Below are positions 1 to 10,301 of a DNA stretch of 64,000 bases, piece after piece; the first letter of the stretch is position 1, and the number at the start of each line of letters is the position of its first letter. The notes beneath the pieces were generated by a model. It ran no database searches. It saw nothing but the letters and a program-made list of their open reading frames with translations, and was not told the origin of the DNA. Source of the stretch: Flavobacterium quisquiliarum (GTDB lineage Bacteria; Bacteroidota; Bacteroidia; Flavobacteriales; Flavobacteriaceae); assembly GCF_019308285.1 (NCBI RefSeq), contig NZ_WWEM01000017.1, forward strand, positions 1-64,000. The letters are read 5' to 3'. A program made the position numbers and the translations under genes.

Positions 1-84
1 TTGTTTTTTTCTTTAAAAAACAAAAGATACAGCAGACAGCCCGGACAGCAGGAAGACGATATAAATTATCCAAATTAATAATTA

Positions 85-885
85 TTAATCCTTTTTTGGA
101 AGTATTTCGAGAAGCTCATCCATGTTGTTTGGAATTTTATATAGCGAGATGTTTTTGGAAATTGCTGGTATATCCTCAAAAGCTACTGCTCCCAAATAAT
201 TTTCGGCAAAATCAAAACTATAAACCTGCCAATTTTGAGAGTTTTGTAAAAGTGTTGAATCAATATGGTATTGTCCATCTAAACTAGGAAGGTTTTTAAA
301 ATCTTCATCAATTCCTTTTCCCAATGCTTTTACAAAGGCCTCTTTACGAGTCCACGATGTATAAAAGGCATGTTTTATATCAGATGAATTTTGAATCTGT
401 AATACCTCATTGTCTTCAAAAACATCGGGAAGAAGAGTTGTAAATTTGAAATCATTAGACATATATTCAATATCTAATCCAACTTTTTTTCGAGAAATTG
501 CTATGGCCGCAAATTCCTCAGAATGAGAAACATTAAAATGCAACCAAGGATGAGAGATTAAATACGGCTTCTTATTAAAATTATAATCAAAGTAAATATC
601 TTTTATACGTAATTTACTGTATGCGGCTAAAATAAACTTTAAAATTGATCTATAAATAATAAAACGATTAGTGTCTGATTCTTTGTAATAGCGTTTAGAT
701 TTTTTTATTTCTTTGTCACTTAGGTATTTAGAAAGCTCAGTTTTTAAATCGGTAAAATTGGGTAGATAAATGGTATATATTATAATATCATTACTGTCTA
801 AAAAAAACTTTTTATCAGGGATCGATTCTGCACTTTTTACATCTGAAAAAGAAATAGAGAGCTTAGATGTTTTCATGTTTCTCAT
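85..885 (-). CDS. Sfp-type 4'-phosphopantetheinyl transferase
   Basis: This 266-residue protein should transfer the phosphopantetheine arm of CoA onto the carrier domains of the two megasynthases encoded just upstream. Seen: NVSHS at residues 118-122, the Mg-binding GLDIEY at 136-141 (Asp138, Glu140) and WTRKEAFVKALGKGI at 178-192, all hallmarks of the Sfp/Gsp family, whose usual length is 220-270 residues. The ATG at 885 overlaps the end of the NRPS gene by 23 bp; a second ATG at 876 (Met4) is an equally plausible start. The overlap implies translational coupling and a dedicated role in this cluster. Family assignment is firm; the exact substrates are inferred from context. Confidence 0.93.
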   Translation of the reverse strand: MRNMKTSKLSISFSDVKSAESIPDKKFFLDSNDIIIYTIYLPNFTDLKTELSKYLSDKEIKKSKRYYKESDTNRFIIYRSILKFILAAYSKLRIKDIYFDYNFNKKPYLISHPWLHFNVSHSEEFAAIAISRKKVGLDIEYMSNDFKFTTLLPDVFEDNEVLQIQNSSDIKHAFYTSWTRKEAFVKALGKGIDEDFKNLPSLDGQYHIDSTLLQNSQNWQVYSFDFAENYLGAVAFEDIPAISKNISLYKIPNNMDELLEILPKKD

Positions 886-3800
886 CTAAAATATCTTGAA
901 TTAATCTCGCTAATACTTTATCATTTGGTGGAGCTACAATATTCAAGTGATTACCAGAGATATTATGTATAGTAACTCCTCCTAATGCTGCTTTTTTCCA
1001 GCCTAAATGTGTTGGGTCTAATTTGTAATTATCATCGTCTTTTGATCGAAATAAATCAACTTGAAAACTTTGTGGTTTAAGATGATAAAGGTCTACAATT
1101 TTTTTAACCATCTTGTCAGCTTCTATAAATTGTTGTAGGGCCAGTTCTTCTTGTTCGGACATTATTTTTTTCTTTCCAAAATGTCTTTGCAAGATGTATT
1201 CTTTTTTGCCGTTGATTCGCATTTTGAAGGCTTTCCAACTTAATAACATTTCTTTTAGGAAATCTAGTCTTCTGTAGGTAACATCCATATAGCGAACAAG
1301 TTGTTTACGTCGATAATTTCCATAATAGTATGAAGAATCTACGTAAGAATCTAGTAATGCTGTTAAACTTACTATTTTGCCTTGTGCTTTTAGCTGGCGT
1401 GTCATTTCAAAAGCTACAATTCCGCCAAAAGAAAAACCTGCCAACGCGTAAGGTCCTTTTGGATTTACTTTGATAATAGCATCTATATAATGTGCTGCCA
1501 TTGCTTCTATTGATTCATACCATCCATCAAAACCTTTTGGTTTAGTACCTTGGATACCATAAACCGGCTGATCTTCGTCGAAGTGTTTACTCAGATTTAT
1601 GAAATTTAATACATTGAGTCCTGCACCATGAACGATAAAAAGTGGCGGTTTGTTTCCCGTTGGTTTTATCGGAACTAAACAATCGGAATAAATTTCGGTA
1701 CCTGTATTTAATAATTTTGCAAATTTTTCGACAGTTGAATATTTGAACAATGCTGATAATGGAATTCGTTTACCAGTATGTTTTTCTATTTCAATCATAA
1801 CTTTTACACCTTTGATTGAATGACCGCCCATTTCAAAGAAATCGCTAAAAATATCGATATTTTCAATATTTAAGCTTTCTTTCCAAATAGTTGCAACTAT
1901 ATTTTCTTCTTCAGTACGCGGTGCAGTATAGGTTATTTTTTTGCTGACTTTGTATTGTGATAATGCTTTACGATCTATTTTTCCGTTAAGAGTTGTTGGT
2001 ATCTTTTCTAACAAATTGAAATCATGTGGAATTAGTTGCGCTGGTAATTTTGCAGTTAAACTTTCACGCCATACAGGAATTTTAGTTTGTGCTTCTTCTA
2101 TTCCTGAATCAGGTACAATATGAGCAATTAGGAAATTTTCATCAGCCAATACTACAGCTGATTTTATGCCATCAAGAGAAAGAAGTGCCTGTTCAACTTC
2201 ACCTGGCTCAATGCGATGCCCTCTAATTTTAACTTGCTGGTCTAAACGACCTAAACATTCTATTTCATTATTAGGAAGTAACTTTCCTAAATCTCCTGTT
2301 CGATAAAATATTTCTTTTTCATCGTCGGAGAACTTGTTTTTAATGAATTTTTCAGCTGTTAGTTCTGGCCTGTTCCAGTAACCTTTTGCAACTCCATCGC
2401 CTCCAATTGTAATTTCTCCAATATTTCCAGGTGCAACAAGCTGGCCTTGTTCGTCCACTATGTAAATTTGTGTATTTCCAATTGGTTTACCTATAGTAAT
2501 TATTTTATCATCGGCATTTATTTGTTTTAAAGAAGACCATATTGTTGTTTCTGTTGGACCGTAAACATTCCAAAGAGTATCACATTTATTTAAAAGCTCT
2601 TTAGCAAGGTCAACTGGCATTGCCTCACCACCGCATAGTGCTTTAATTGGAAGCTTTTCAGACCATCCTGAATCTAAAAGCATTGACCAAGTTGTTGGTG
2701 TAGCCTGTAAGAAATTTATTTTTTCTTTTTTTACTAAATCAAGTAAAAGTCTTCCATCTCTCGCAGTTTCATGATCGGCTAAAATTAATGTTGCTCCTTT
2801 TATTAAAGGCAGATATAATTCTAATCCTGCAATGTCAAACGAAATTGTAGTGATAGAAAGCAGTCTGTCATCTTGCTTTATACCAGGCTCCAAAGCCATA
2901 CTCCAAAGAAAGTTAACTAAATTTTTATGAGTGATCGGTACTCCTTTTGGATTTCCTGTTGATCCTGATGTATAAAGTATATATGCAGTGTTTTCGGCGC
3001 TAAGAGTAAAAGAAAGTGGTACTGTCGAATATTGATTCAATGAATCTATGATATCTTCTATAAAAAGCATTTGTGACCATGAAGGTAACGATGCAAAGAC
3101 TTCTTTACTAGTTAACAAGACTTTTGCGCCTGAATCGTTTAGCATTAATTCTAAACGTTCTTTAGGATATTCTGGGTCTAATGGTAAATATGCAGCTCCA
3201 CATTGCATAATGGCTAACAATGTATAAAGCAGTTCTGGGCTTCTTGGAAATGAAACAGCTATAAAATCACCAGATTGGATGCCTTGTGCCTTTAAATAAT
3301 GTGCAAATTGATTTACTTTTTCTTGCACTTCAAAATAGCTCATTTTTGAATCATGAAATTCTAATGCAATATTTTCTGGTGTTTTTTCTGCCTGTACTTT
3401 AAATAATTCAGTTAAGGTAACGTTTGGATAAGGCATTTCGGTATTATTTAACTCTGTGTAATCGGTTAAATAATTACCTCCAATTAAATCAGATAGCGGA
3501 TTGTTTGCGTTAGCTATTACCTCTTTGATTATTTCTTCATACGAAGTCATCATTTGGCTTATCGTTTCTGGTTTAAAGAGTGTTGTGTTGTATGTCCATT
3601 GAAATGAAGGTCCTTCTTTAGCTCTAAAAATATGAAGCTGAATTTCAAAAGTTCCATATTGTCTTGGGTTTGCGTTAAAACTATGCGTAAGACCTGTATA
3701 TGAAAATTCATTTTCAATAGTTCGTGCTAAATCAACTGTTAATATAACTGGTACAAGAGGAATTCTAGAAGGATCTCTTGCTATAGCAAAACTTTTTAAA

Positions 3801-4873
3801 AGATGGCCAAAACTTACTTGCTGATGTTCGTATGCATCAAACAATTCAGAATTTCGCTGTTTTAAATATTCTGCAAAACTAATATCAGGAGTAATTTTAC
3901 TGCGTAAGGGAAGCAGGTTAACACAATCGCCAACCAATTGTCTCATATCGTACAATGTATTTCCTGAGGAAGGAAATCCAACCACTAAATCATTTTGACC
4001 TGTAGTTTTGCATAAGAAAATTTCAAAAGCGGCTAACAAAGTAGTAACTAAACTGCATCCTGAATTTATGCCTATATTTTTTAGTTCATTTATGATGGTA
4101 TCATCTAAAGGAAAATCAATTCGATCACTATTATAAGTTCGTAAAGCAGGTCTCGTAAAATCTAATGGTAATTCAATAGTTGGAACTGATTCTTTATAGA
4201 TATTGATCCAAAAGTCTTCAAGGGATTTGTATTCATGGCTTTCCATAAATGAATTAATTCTTTCGGCAAATTCACTAAAACGTTCTGGAGTTGGTAAGTG
4301 AGGTTTTTTATTTTCGAAATAAGCAGAATAAAGTGTGCCAAGCTCTTCTAAGATAATATCAATACTTAATCCGTCTCCAATAATATGATGAATTGTTAAA
4401 GTGGCAAGATGTTCAAAATCATCGACTTTAAGCAGATTAACTCTAAATAAGGGACCACTTACAAGATCAAAAAGTTTGTTAACCTCTTCTTTAATTAAGG
4501 CATTTGTTGCAGGTTCTTTTTCAGCAACAGGAAGATTAGAAAAATCATTATGCGAAATTTCGATAGTATAATTACTGTAGATGCACATAAAACGACCGTC
4601 TGGACTAAATACAGCTCGCAAACCTTCGTGTCGCTCCACCAAAGTATTTAGAGCCTTTTCGAAAATATCTACTGACAAGTTACCTTTAAATTTAATAGAT
4701 ACAGATAGGTTATAAGCCTTGTTTGCATCACTGCCTCCAAAAATGCAATCTGACCAAATTTCCTGCTGCGAATTGGTGGTATAAATTACTCGTTCGATTT
4801 CAGGCGAAAATGGATTAAATTGAATTAAAGTTTCAGTTTCCATTTCTGTTTGTATTTGAGGTTGATTTTTCAT
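863..4873 (-). CDS. Non-ribosomal peptide synthetase, C-A-T-TE
   Basis: A terminal NRPS module of 1,336 residues. Domains seen: condensation, about 25-460, with HHIIGDG at 162-168; adenylation, about 485-970, with YTSGSTG at 634-640, YGPTETT at 771-777 and the A10 lysine K965; thiolation with GGHS and the phosphopantetheine Ser1019; thioesterase, about 1065-1336, with GFSFGG and nucleophile Ser1148. Aligning by eye to GrsA, the specificity residues read D680 I681 L684 Q723 L746 G748 V770 I778 W779 K965. This closely matches the glycine code I know from established tables (DILQLGLIWK). It lies 82 bp downstream of the NRPS-PKS gene and probably accepts that enzyme's ketide chain, adds glycine and releases the product. 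Domain calls are firm; the glycine prediction is inference. Confidence 0.93.
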   Translation of the reverse strand: MKNQPQIQTEMETETLIQFNPFSPEIERVIYTTNSQQEIWSDCIFGGSDANKAYNLSVSIKFKGNLSVDIFEKALNTLVERHEGLRAVFSPDGRFMCIYSNYTIEISHNDFSNLPVAEKEPATNALIKEEVNKLFDLVSGPLFRVNLLKVDDFEHLATLTIHHIIGDGLSIDIILEELGTLYSAYFENKKPHLPTPERFSEFAERINSFMESHEYKSLEDFWINIYKESVPTIELPLDFTRPALRTYNSDRIDFPLDDTIINELKNIGINSGCSLVTTLLAAFEIFLCKTTGQNDLVVGFPSSGNTLYDMRQLVGDCVNLLPLRSKITPDISFAEYLKQRNSELFDAYEHQQVSFGHLLKSFAIARDPSRIPLVPVILTVDLARTIENEFSYTGLTHSFNANPRQYGTFEIQLHIFRAKEGPSFQWTYNTTLFKPETISQMMTSYEEIIKEVIANANNPLSDLIGGNYLTDYTELNNTEMPYPNVTLTELFKVQAEKTPENIALEFHDSKMSYFEVQEKVNQFAHYLKAQGIQSGDFIAVSFPRSPELLYTLLAIMQCGAAYLPLDPEYPKERLELMLNDSGAKVLLTSKEVFASLPSWSQMLFIEDIIDSLNQYSTVPLSFTLSAENTAYILYTSGSTGNPKGVPITHKNLVNFLWSMALEPGIKQDDRLLSITTISFDIAGLELYLPLIKGATLILADHETARDGRLLLDLVKKEKINFLQATPTTWSMLLDSGWSEKLPIKALCGGEAMPVDLAKELLNKCDTLWNVYGPTETTIWSSLKQINADDKIITIGKPIGNTQIYIVDEQGQLVAPGNIGEITIGGDGVAKGYWNRPELTAEKFIKNKFSDDEKEIFYRTGDLGKLLPNNEIECLGRLDQQVKIRGHRIEPGEVEQALLSLDGIKSAVVLADENFLIAHIVPDSGIEEAQTKIPVWRESLTAKLPAQLIPHDFNLLEKIPTTLNGKIDRKALSQYKVSKKITYTAPRTEEENIVATIWKESLNIENIDIFSDFFEMGGHSIKGVKVMIEIEKHTGKRIPLSALFKYSTVEKFAKLLNTGTEIYSDCLVPIKPTGNKPPLFIVHGAGLNVLNFINLSKHFDEDQPVYGIQGTKPKGFDGWYESIEAMAAHYIDAIIKVNPKGPYALAGFSFGGIVAFEMTRQLKAQGKIVSLTALLDSYVDSSYYYGNYRRKQLVRYMDVTYRRLDFLKEMLLSWKAFKMRINGKKEYILQRHFGKKKIMSEQEELALQQFIEADKMVKKIVDLYHLKPQSFQVDLFRSKDDDNYKLDPTHLGWKKAALGGVTIHNISGNHLNIVAPPNDKVLARLIQDILDEKHENI

Positions 4874-4955
4874 TGTTTTTCTATTTTAAATGTAATTGAA
4901 CAGTTTTTAAATTGACAATTTAAAATATTAGTTATCTCTTGTCCTTATCTGATTT

Positions 4956-7900
4956 TTAAAGTTTGATTTTTATCAAACTTCCATTTTGATTGGGATCTGG
5001 AATAAACCATGCAGGATTTCCATTTTCGTCCCGACCTAGTTTGCTGCCTTGTACCGGAGGTTCAGTTGCTTTTATCGTGTATTTTTTTTCTGAACTATTG
5101 CTTTCAGAAAGTGGTTGGCCATTAACTTTTGAATGATCAAGTATTTTTTCTTTTTTTAGAAAACCATTAGCTCCATTAATATGTCCGTTAGTCCCATTTG
5201 TTTCCGTTATGTTTTCATTACTAAATTTAACAGAATCAAAATGTTCTGCTTTTAAATTTGTAAAGGAACCATTCCCATTAACTGAAGTAGTCTGGTAATT
5301 TTGTAATTGATCTACTTTTTGGCTTAAAAGATGAATCTGTTGAACAATTTGCTCCAATGAAATCTGATTTTGACTGGATGATAATTGTATACTAGTTGAT
5401 AAAGCTGTTGAATCAATAGTTTGAACAGCAGGTATTTCAATCTCTGTAATTGGAATATTCAGTTGTTCTTCAGGAAGGTTTGATTCTATATATTCAGCTA
5501 AAAGTGATGGTGTTGAATATGCTTCGTTGAGTTGTCTAAATGTAATTGGTAAATCGAACTCTTTTTTCAGTTTTCCTGATAGTTGTGTAAGTGATAACGA
5601 ATCTAAACCTAATTCTAAGAAAGTATTGTCTACAGCTTCAGATTCATACGTTATTCCAGAAGCATTTTTTATGATTTCTGATATCTTAATCAATACCGAA
5701 TCTTTTCTAGAATTAGTTGTTTTAGTATTTATGATGTCGTTGTTTTGAGTCTCAATATGAGATGTATCAATACTAACAGGTTTTTGAACCACTATAGTTT
5801 CAATAACTCCTAGCGGTTCAATCCAGCAAGGTTTACGGTCAAAAACATAACTTGGCAGTTCAATTTTTTGTCTTTGCTGTGTGCTATAAAAAGCTTTCCA
5901 GTCTGGATTTACTCCTCTTGCCCATAAATCGCCTAAAGCATTTAACAGGGTAGAATATTCATTATCCTGTTCGTCTTTTGGGAAATTTAAACTTGGGAAA
6001 ACAGGAATGATTTTTCCAGCGGCTTGTTGACGAGCTAAGGTCGTTAACGTTTGTCCAGGACCAACTTCCAACAGTATAAAATCATCTAACTCAAAAGCGG
6101 TATCCATTGCGTCTGCAAATCGGACAGTGTTTTTTAGTTGGTTTACCCAATATGTTGTACTTGTTGCTTCAGTATCTGTAAGCCATGTTCCAGATGCAGT
6201 AGAAATAATTGGTAATCTTGGAATGTTAAGTTTTACTTTTTCTAATTCATTTTTGAAGTCATCTAAAATAGGTTCCATCATAAAAGAATGAAAAGCATGA
6301 CTTGTGTTCAAAAGTTTGTTTGGAATTTCTTTAGCATCTAGTTCTTGATTGAAAGCGGCGATATCTTCTTTTCTTCCAGAAACAACACAGAATTGAGTTG
6401 AATTTATTGCCGCAATCGAAAGTGTGTTAGGAATCAATTGGTTTAATTGATCAATAGGAACACGTACAATTAACATTGATCCGCCAGGCAGTCCACTGAT
6501 TAATTTCCCTCTAACCGTAACGATATGTAATGCATCTTTTAAACTGAGAATTCCAGCCAGATGTGCGGCAGCAAATTCACCAATACTATGACCACATAGA
6601 AAAGTTGGTTTTATTCCCCAGCTCATCCACAATTGTGCTAATGCATATTCTGTGACAAATAGAGAAGGTTGTGTTAATCGAGTGTTTTTTAACTGCTCTT
6701 CGGCTTCAGGACAATCGTCTTTTGGGTATATTATATGTCGAATATCAAGTTTTAACTCATCCATCAATAATTCGGCACATTTATCTACAGCTTCACGATA
6801 TACTTTTTCGTTATCATAAAGCGTTTTACCCATCTGGACATATTGAGATCCTTGTCCAGGAAATAGAAAGCCTATTTCTGATGGTGCACTTTTTAAAACT
6901 GAAGATTTAGTGGTTTTGGCTTTTAGACAAAGTAATTTTTCAGCAGCATCAGCTGTAGAATTAGAGATCAAAAAACTTCTATGATTGAAATCATCTCTAG
7001 TCATATTTAATGAATAAGCAATATCTGCCAGCGGTATTTCTCTTGATTTATCAATAAAATGACCTAAAGCATTTTCGTAGCCCAGTAAACTGTTTTGATT
7101 TTTTGCAGACCACATTAAGAGTTGTAAAGGACGCGAAGCTGAAGAAGGAACAGGCGTTTTATCATATTCTTCTAGGATAGTGTGAACATTTGTACTTCCA
7201 ATACCAAATGAACTTACACCGGCTCTTCTTTTACCATCCGCATTCCAATCAATTAAAGTGTTGTTGACATAAAACGGACTATTATCAAAGTCAATATTTG
7301 GATTTGGTTTTACAAAATTTACCATTGGAGGTATTTTTTTATGTCGCATTGCCAATAATACCTTAATTACTCCTGCTACACCAGCGGCGGCTGTGGTATG
7401 TCCCATGTTACTTTTGATAGAACCTAATGCACAATAATTATTTTTTTCTTGTTTGCCATAAGCTATTTTAAGACCTTCAATTTCTATTGGATCGCCAATA
7501 GGAGTTGCGGTACCATGCGCTTCCATGTAACTAATTGTAGAAGGTGATACTTGTGCATCATTAAAAGCATTAATTATAGCACCCGCTTGTCCTTTTGGAC
7601 TTGGAGCCATAAAGCTTCCTTTATCACCTCCGTCGTTATTTACACCAACACCTTTAATTACGCCATAGATAATATCTCCATCTTTTTCAGCTTCTTGGAG
7701 TCTTTTAAGAACAACTACTCCGGCTCCGTCACTAAAAACAGTTCCTTTTCCAGAAGCGTCAAAAGATCGGGTAGAACCGTCTGGACTTTTAATAAAACCG
7801 TCATCATAAAGGTGTCCACTGTTTATTGGTGCCGTTACGCTTGATCCTCCTGCAAGGGCAATATCGCACATGCCGGTTCTTATTGCTTTTACAGCTTCGG

Positions 7901-10301
7901 CAATTGCTAATAATGAAGTAGAGCAGGCAGAGTGAACGCTTACAGATGGACCTTTAAGATTTAAATGGTACGAAGTACGGGGAGCAATAAAATCTTTTCC
8001 ATTAACGGTATAGATTTGTAAATCGCCTATAGCACTTTTTAATTCTTTGTTTGAAAAGATATTATTTTCATAGTAAGAATTGATTTCACTGCCTGAATAT
8101 ACTGCAATACTTCCTTTGTAATGTTTTGGTAAATGTCCAGCTTGTTCTAGTGCTTCGTATGAAATCTCCAAAAATATTCTGATTTGAGGATCCATTGCGG
8201 CGGCAAGCTGCGGATTTAAGCCAAAGAAAGCAGAATCAAATGTTTTGGCTGAAGGCAAAATTCCTCTTGCTCCAATATAAAGCGGATCATTGCGAAGACT
8301 TTCTGGTAAACTGCTGTCTAATTCTTCTTTAGTAAATAAAGAAATCGTTTCTTTTCCGTCTCTAAGATTTTCCCATAACTCGTCTATAGTGTCTGAACCT
8401 GGAAATCTTCCGGCCATACCAATAATAGCAATGTCTTGCGAGTCTGTTTTGTTATTTGTGCTTTTGAATGTAAAGATGTCTTCTTTATTATTCTCATTGT
8501 TGTTTTCTTCTAAAATAACTGCTAATTCTCTAATTGTAGGATGAATATAAATTTTTGAAACTGGTAGATCTTTCGATAGTTGCTGTCTCATTAAGGTTGT
8601 TACTTTTTGTGCAAGCACCGAACTTCCTCCCATATCAAAAAAGTCATCGTCGATACCAATGCTTGTTATTTTTAGTTCTTCGCTCCAGATTTTTGCAATA
8701 TCTTTTTCCAGCTGCGTATTTGGTTTTTTGAAAAGTGGTGCCGAATCAGGTCTATTATATTCAGGAACTGGTAAGTTTTTTTTGTCAATTTTTCCGTTTG
8801 GTGTTATTGGAAATTCATCGACCCAAATATATTTTGAAGGCAATAATATTTCTGGCAGTACTTTAGAAAGTGACTCGTGAATTTGTTTTTCATCTTGTAA
8901 TTGATCATCAGATTTTAGATAAGCTATAAGTTTATCTTCGTTTCCAAGATGACGGCTTACAATAACTGCAGATTGTTTAATACCTGACAGCGTATTTAAA
9001 GTAGCTTCAATTTCGCCAAGTTCAATTCGATGGCCTCTTATTTTTACCTGATGATCTATACGTCCTAAACATTGGAACTCTCCATTTGGGAGTAATTTTC
9101 CTAAATCTCCTGTGCGATATAGAACGGAATTAGGTGTTGCTCTAACTGAGTCGGGAATAAATTTTTCGGCTGTAAGTTCTGGACGTTTCCAGTAACCTTC
9201 TGCGACTCCGTCTCCACCAATAACGATTTCCCCAATTTCTCCTGATTCAACCATTTTACCTTTTTCATCTAACAAATAAATTTGAGTATTTGCAATTGGA
9301 AGTCCAATCGTAATTAATTCATCATCAGATTTAATTTGTTTTACTGCAGACCAAACCGTAGTTTCAGTAGGTCCATACATATTCCAAAGAGATTCACATC
9401 TTTCAGTAAGTTTACGAGCTAGATTCAAAGGCATCGCTTCACCGCCGCATAAAGCTTTTAATGGTAATGGATTTTCCCAGCCCGCATCAAGCAACATCTG
9501 CCATGTCGTTGGAGTAGCTTGTAATATTGTAATTTCCTTTTTTTGTAAATGATTTAGTAAAAGATGCCCGTCTCGAGTAGTTTCATAATCGGCAAAAACT
9601 ACTGAAGCACCTGTAATTAAAGGTAAAAATAATTCTAAACCTGCAATGTCAAAGGAAATGGTAGTAATAGAAAGCAGTTTGTCTTCTGGTTGAATACCAG
9701 GCTCAATTGCCATACTGTAAAGAAAGTTTACTAAGTTCTTATGTGTTACAGTTACTCCTTTTGGTTTTCCAGTTGATCCAGAAGTATACATTATATAGGC
9801 CACTGATTTATTAGGAACTGAAATAGTTAGTGATAAATCTGGATATTGATCAAGTGAAGACAATACCTCTTCTATTAGTATGTTTTTGGAATTTTTTGGT
9901 AATGAAGCCGATAGCAGTTTGGTAGTTAGTAAAAAACTAGCTTCTGAATCTTCCAGCATAAATTCTAGGCGTTCGGCTGGAAATTTTGGATCTAATGGTA
10001 AATAGGCTGCTCCACATTGCAGAATTGCCAATAGAGAAGCAATTAAATTAGGATTTCTTTCCATAGATACAGCTACAAACTGTCCAGGACATAAACCTTG
10101 GGCTAAAAAATAGTTAGCCATTTGATTTATGGTTTTTGCTAATTCTTTATAGGTAATTTTTTGATTGTCAAATTCAAGTGCTGTTGAATTTGGAGTTGCC
10201 TCGGCTTGCTTTATAAAAAGCTCATGCAATGCATTTTGAGGATAACTCATTTTTTTCCAATTTACCTCTTTGTCAAAACTATTGTTATTAGATCTTTTCA
10301 T
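4956..10301 (-). CDS. Hybrid NRPS-PKS, A-T-KS-AT-ACP
   Basis: A 1,781-residue loading and extension enzyme. The ATG at 10301 is preferred; the frame is open to a TTG at 10331. Domains in order: adenylation, about 25-510 (YTSGSTG, YGPTETT, K504); thiolation with Ser561; ketosynthase, about 620-1050, with Cys793 in SACSTS, His929 and His968; acyltransferase with Ser1239 in GHSIGE and HAFH at 1335-1338, the malonyl-CoA signature; acyl carrier with Ser1568 in LGLDSLS. The A-domain code D218 I219 L222 Q261 L284 G286 M308 V316 W317 K504 is glycine-like. There is no leading condensation domain and no KR, DH, ER or methyltransferase, so the beta-keto group should stay. The C-terminal 1751-1781 contains GNPAWFIPDP, a linker type I recall from other PKS/NRPS hybrids. 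Confidence 0.93.
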   Translation of the reverse strand: MKRSNNNSFDKEVNWKKMSYPQNALHELFIKQAEATPNSTALEFDNQKITYKELAKTINQMANYFLAQGLCPGQFVAVSMERNPNLIASLLAILQCGAAYLPLDPKFPAERLEFMLEDSEASFLLTTKLLSASLPKNSKNILIEEVLSSLDQYPDLSLTISVPNKSVAYIMYTSGSTGKPKGVTVTHKNLVNFLYSMAIEPGIQPEDKLLSITTISFDIAGLELFLPLITGASVVFADYETTRDGHLLLNHLQKKEITILQATPTTWQMLLDAGWENPLPLKALCGGEAMPLNLARKLTERCESLWNMYGPTETTVWSAVKQIKSDDELITIGLPIANTQIYLLDEKGKMVESGEIGEIVIGGDGVAEGYWKRPELTAEKFIPDSVRATPNSVLYRTGDLGKLLPNGEFQCLGRIDHQVKIRGHRIELGEIEATLNTLSGIKQSAVIVSRHLGNEDKLIAYLKSDDQLQDEKQIHESLSKVLPEILLPSKYIWVDEFPITPNGKIDKKNLPVPEYNRPDSAPLFKKPNTQLEKDIAKIWSEELKITSIGIDDDFFDMGGSSVLAQKVTTLMRQQLSKDLPVSKIYIHPTIRELAVILEENNNENNKEDIFTFKSTNNKTDSQDIAIIGMAGRFPGSDTIDELWENLRDGKETISLFTKEELDSSLPESLRNDPLYIGARGILPSAKTFDSAFFGLNPQLAAAMDPQIRIFLEISYEALEQAGHLPKHYKGSIAVYSGSEINSYYENNIFSNKELKSAIGDLQIYTVNGKDFIAPRTSYHLNLKGPSVSVHSACSTSLLAIAEAVKAIRTGMCDIALAGGSSVTAPINSGHLYDDGFIKSPDGSTRSFDASGKGTVFSDGAGVVVLKRLQEAEKDGDIIYGVIKGVGVNNDGGDKGSFMAPSPKGQAGAIINAFNDAQVSPSTISYMEAHGTATPIGDPIEIEGLKIAYGKQEKNNYCALGSIKSNMGHTTAAAGVAGVIKVLLAMRHKKIPPMVNFVKPNPNIDFDNSPFYVNNTLIDWNADGKRRAGVSSFGIGSTNVHTILEEYDKTPVPSSASRPLQLLMWSAKNQNSLLGYENALGHFIDKSREIPLADIAYSLNMTRDDFNHRSFLISNSTADAAEKLLCLKAKTTKSSVLKSAPSEIGFLFPGQGSQYVQMGKTLYDNEKVYREAVDKCAELLMDELKLDIRHIIYPKDDCPEAEEQLKNTRLTQPSLFVTEYALAQLWMSWGIKPTFLCGHSIGEFAAAHLAGILSLKDALHIVTVRGKLISGLPGGSMLIVRVPIDQLNQLIPNTLSIAAINSTQFCVVSGRKEDIAAFNQELDAKEIPNKLLNTSHAFHSFMMEPILDDFKNELEKVKLNIPRLPIISTASGTWLTDTEATSTTYWVNQLKNTVRFADAMDTAFELDDFILLEVGPGQTLTTLARQQAAGKIIPVFPSLNFPKDEQDNEYSTLLNALGDLWARGVNPDWKAFYSTQQRQKIELPSYVFDRKPCWIEPLGVIETIVVQKPVSIDTSHIETQNNDIINTKTTNSRKDSVLIKISEIIKNASGITYESEAVDNTFLELGLDSLSLTQLSGKLKKEFDLPITFRQLNEAYSTPSLLAEYIESNLPEEQLNIPITEIEIPAVQTIDSTALSTSIQLSSSQNQISLEQIVQQIHLLSQKVDQLQNYQTTSVNGNGSFTNLKAEHFDSVKFSNENITETNGTNGHINGANGFLKKEKILDHSKVNGQPLSESNSSEKKYTIKATEPPVQGSKLGRDENGNPAWFIPDPNQNGSLIKIKL

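Noticed and set aside
1..84. Possible gene end or start at the left edge
   Set aside because: The 84 bases hold a T/A-rich hairpin (1-23) and no readable frame with a start or a recognisable peptide.
7551..7844. A 97-residue plus-strand frame inside the ketosynthase
   Set aside because: It is antisense to a conserved catalytic domain and has no features of its own.
4956..10301. Possible ketoreductase or methyltransferase hidden between AT and ACP
   Set aside because: The stretch of about 150 residues between the AT end and the ACP shows no Rossmann GxGxxG or SAM motif and is too short for such a domain.
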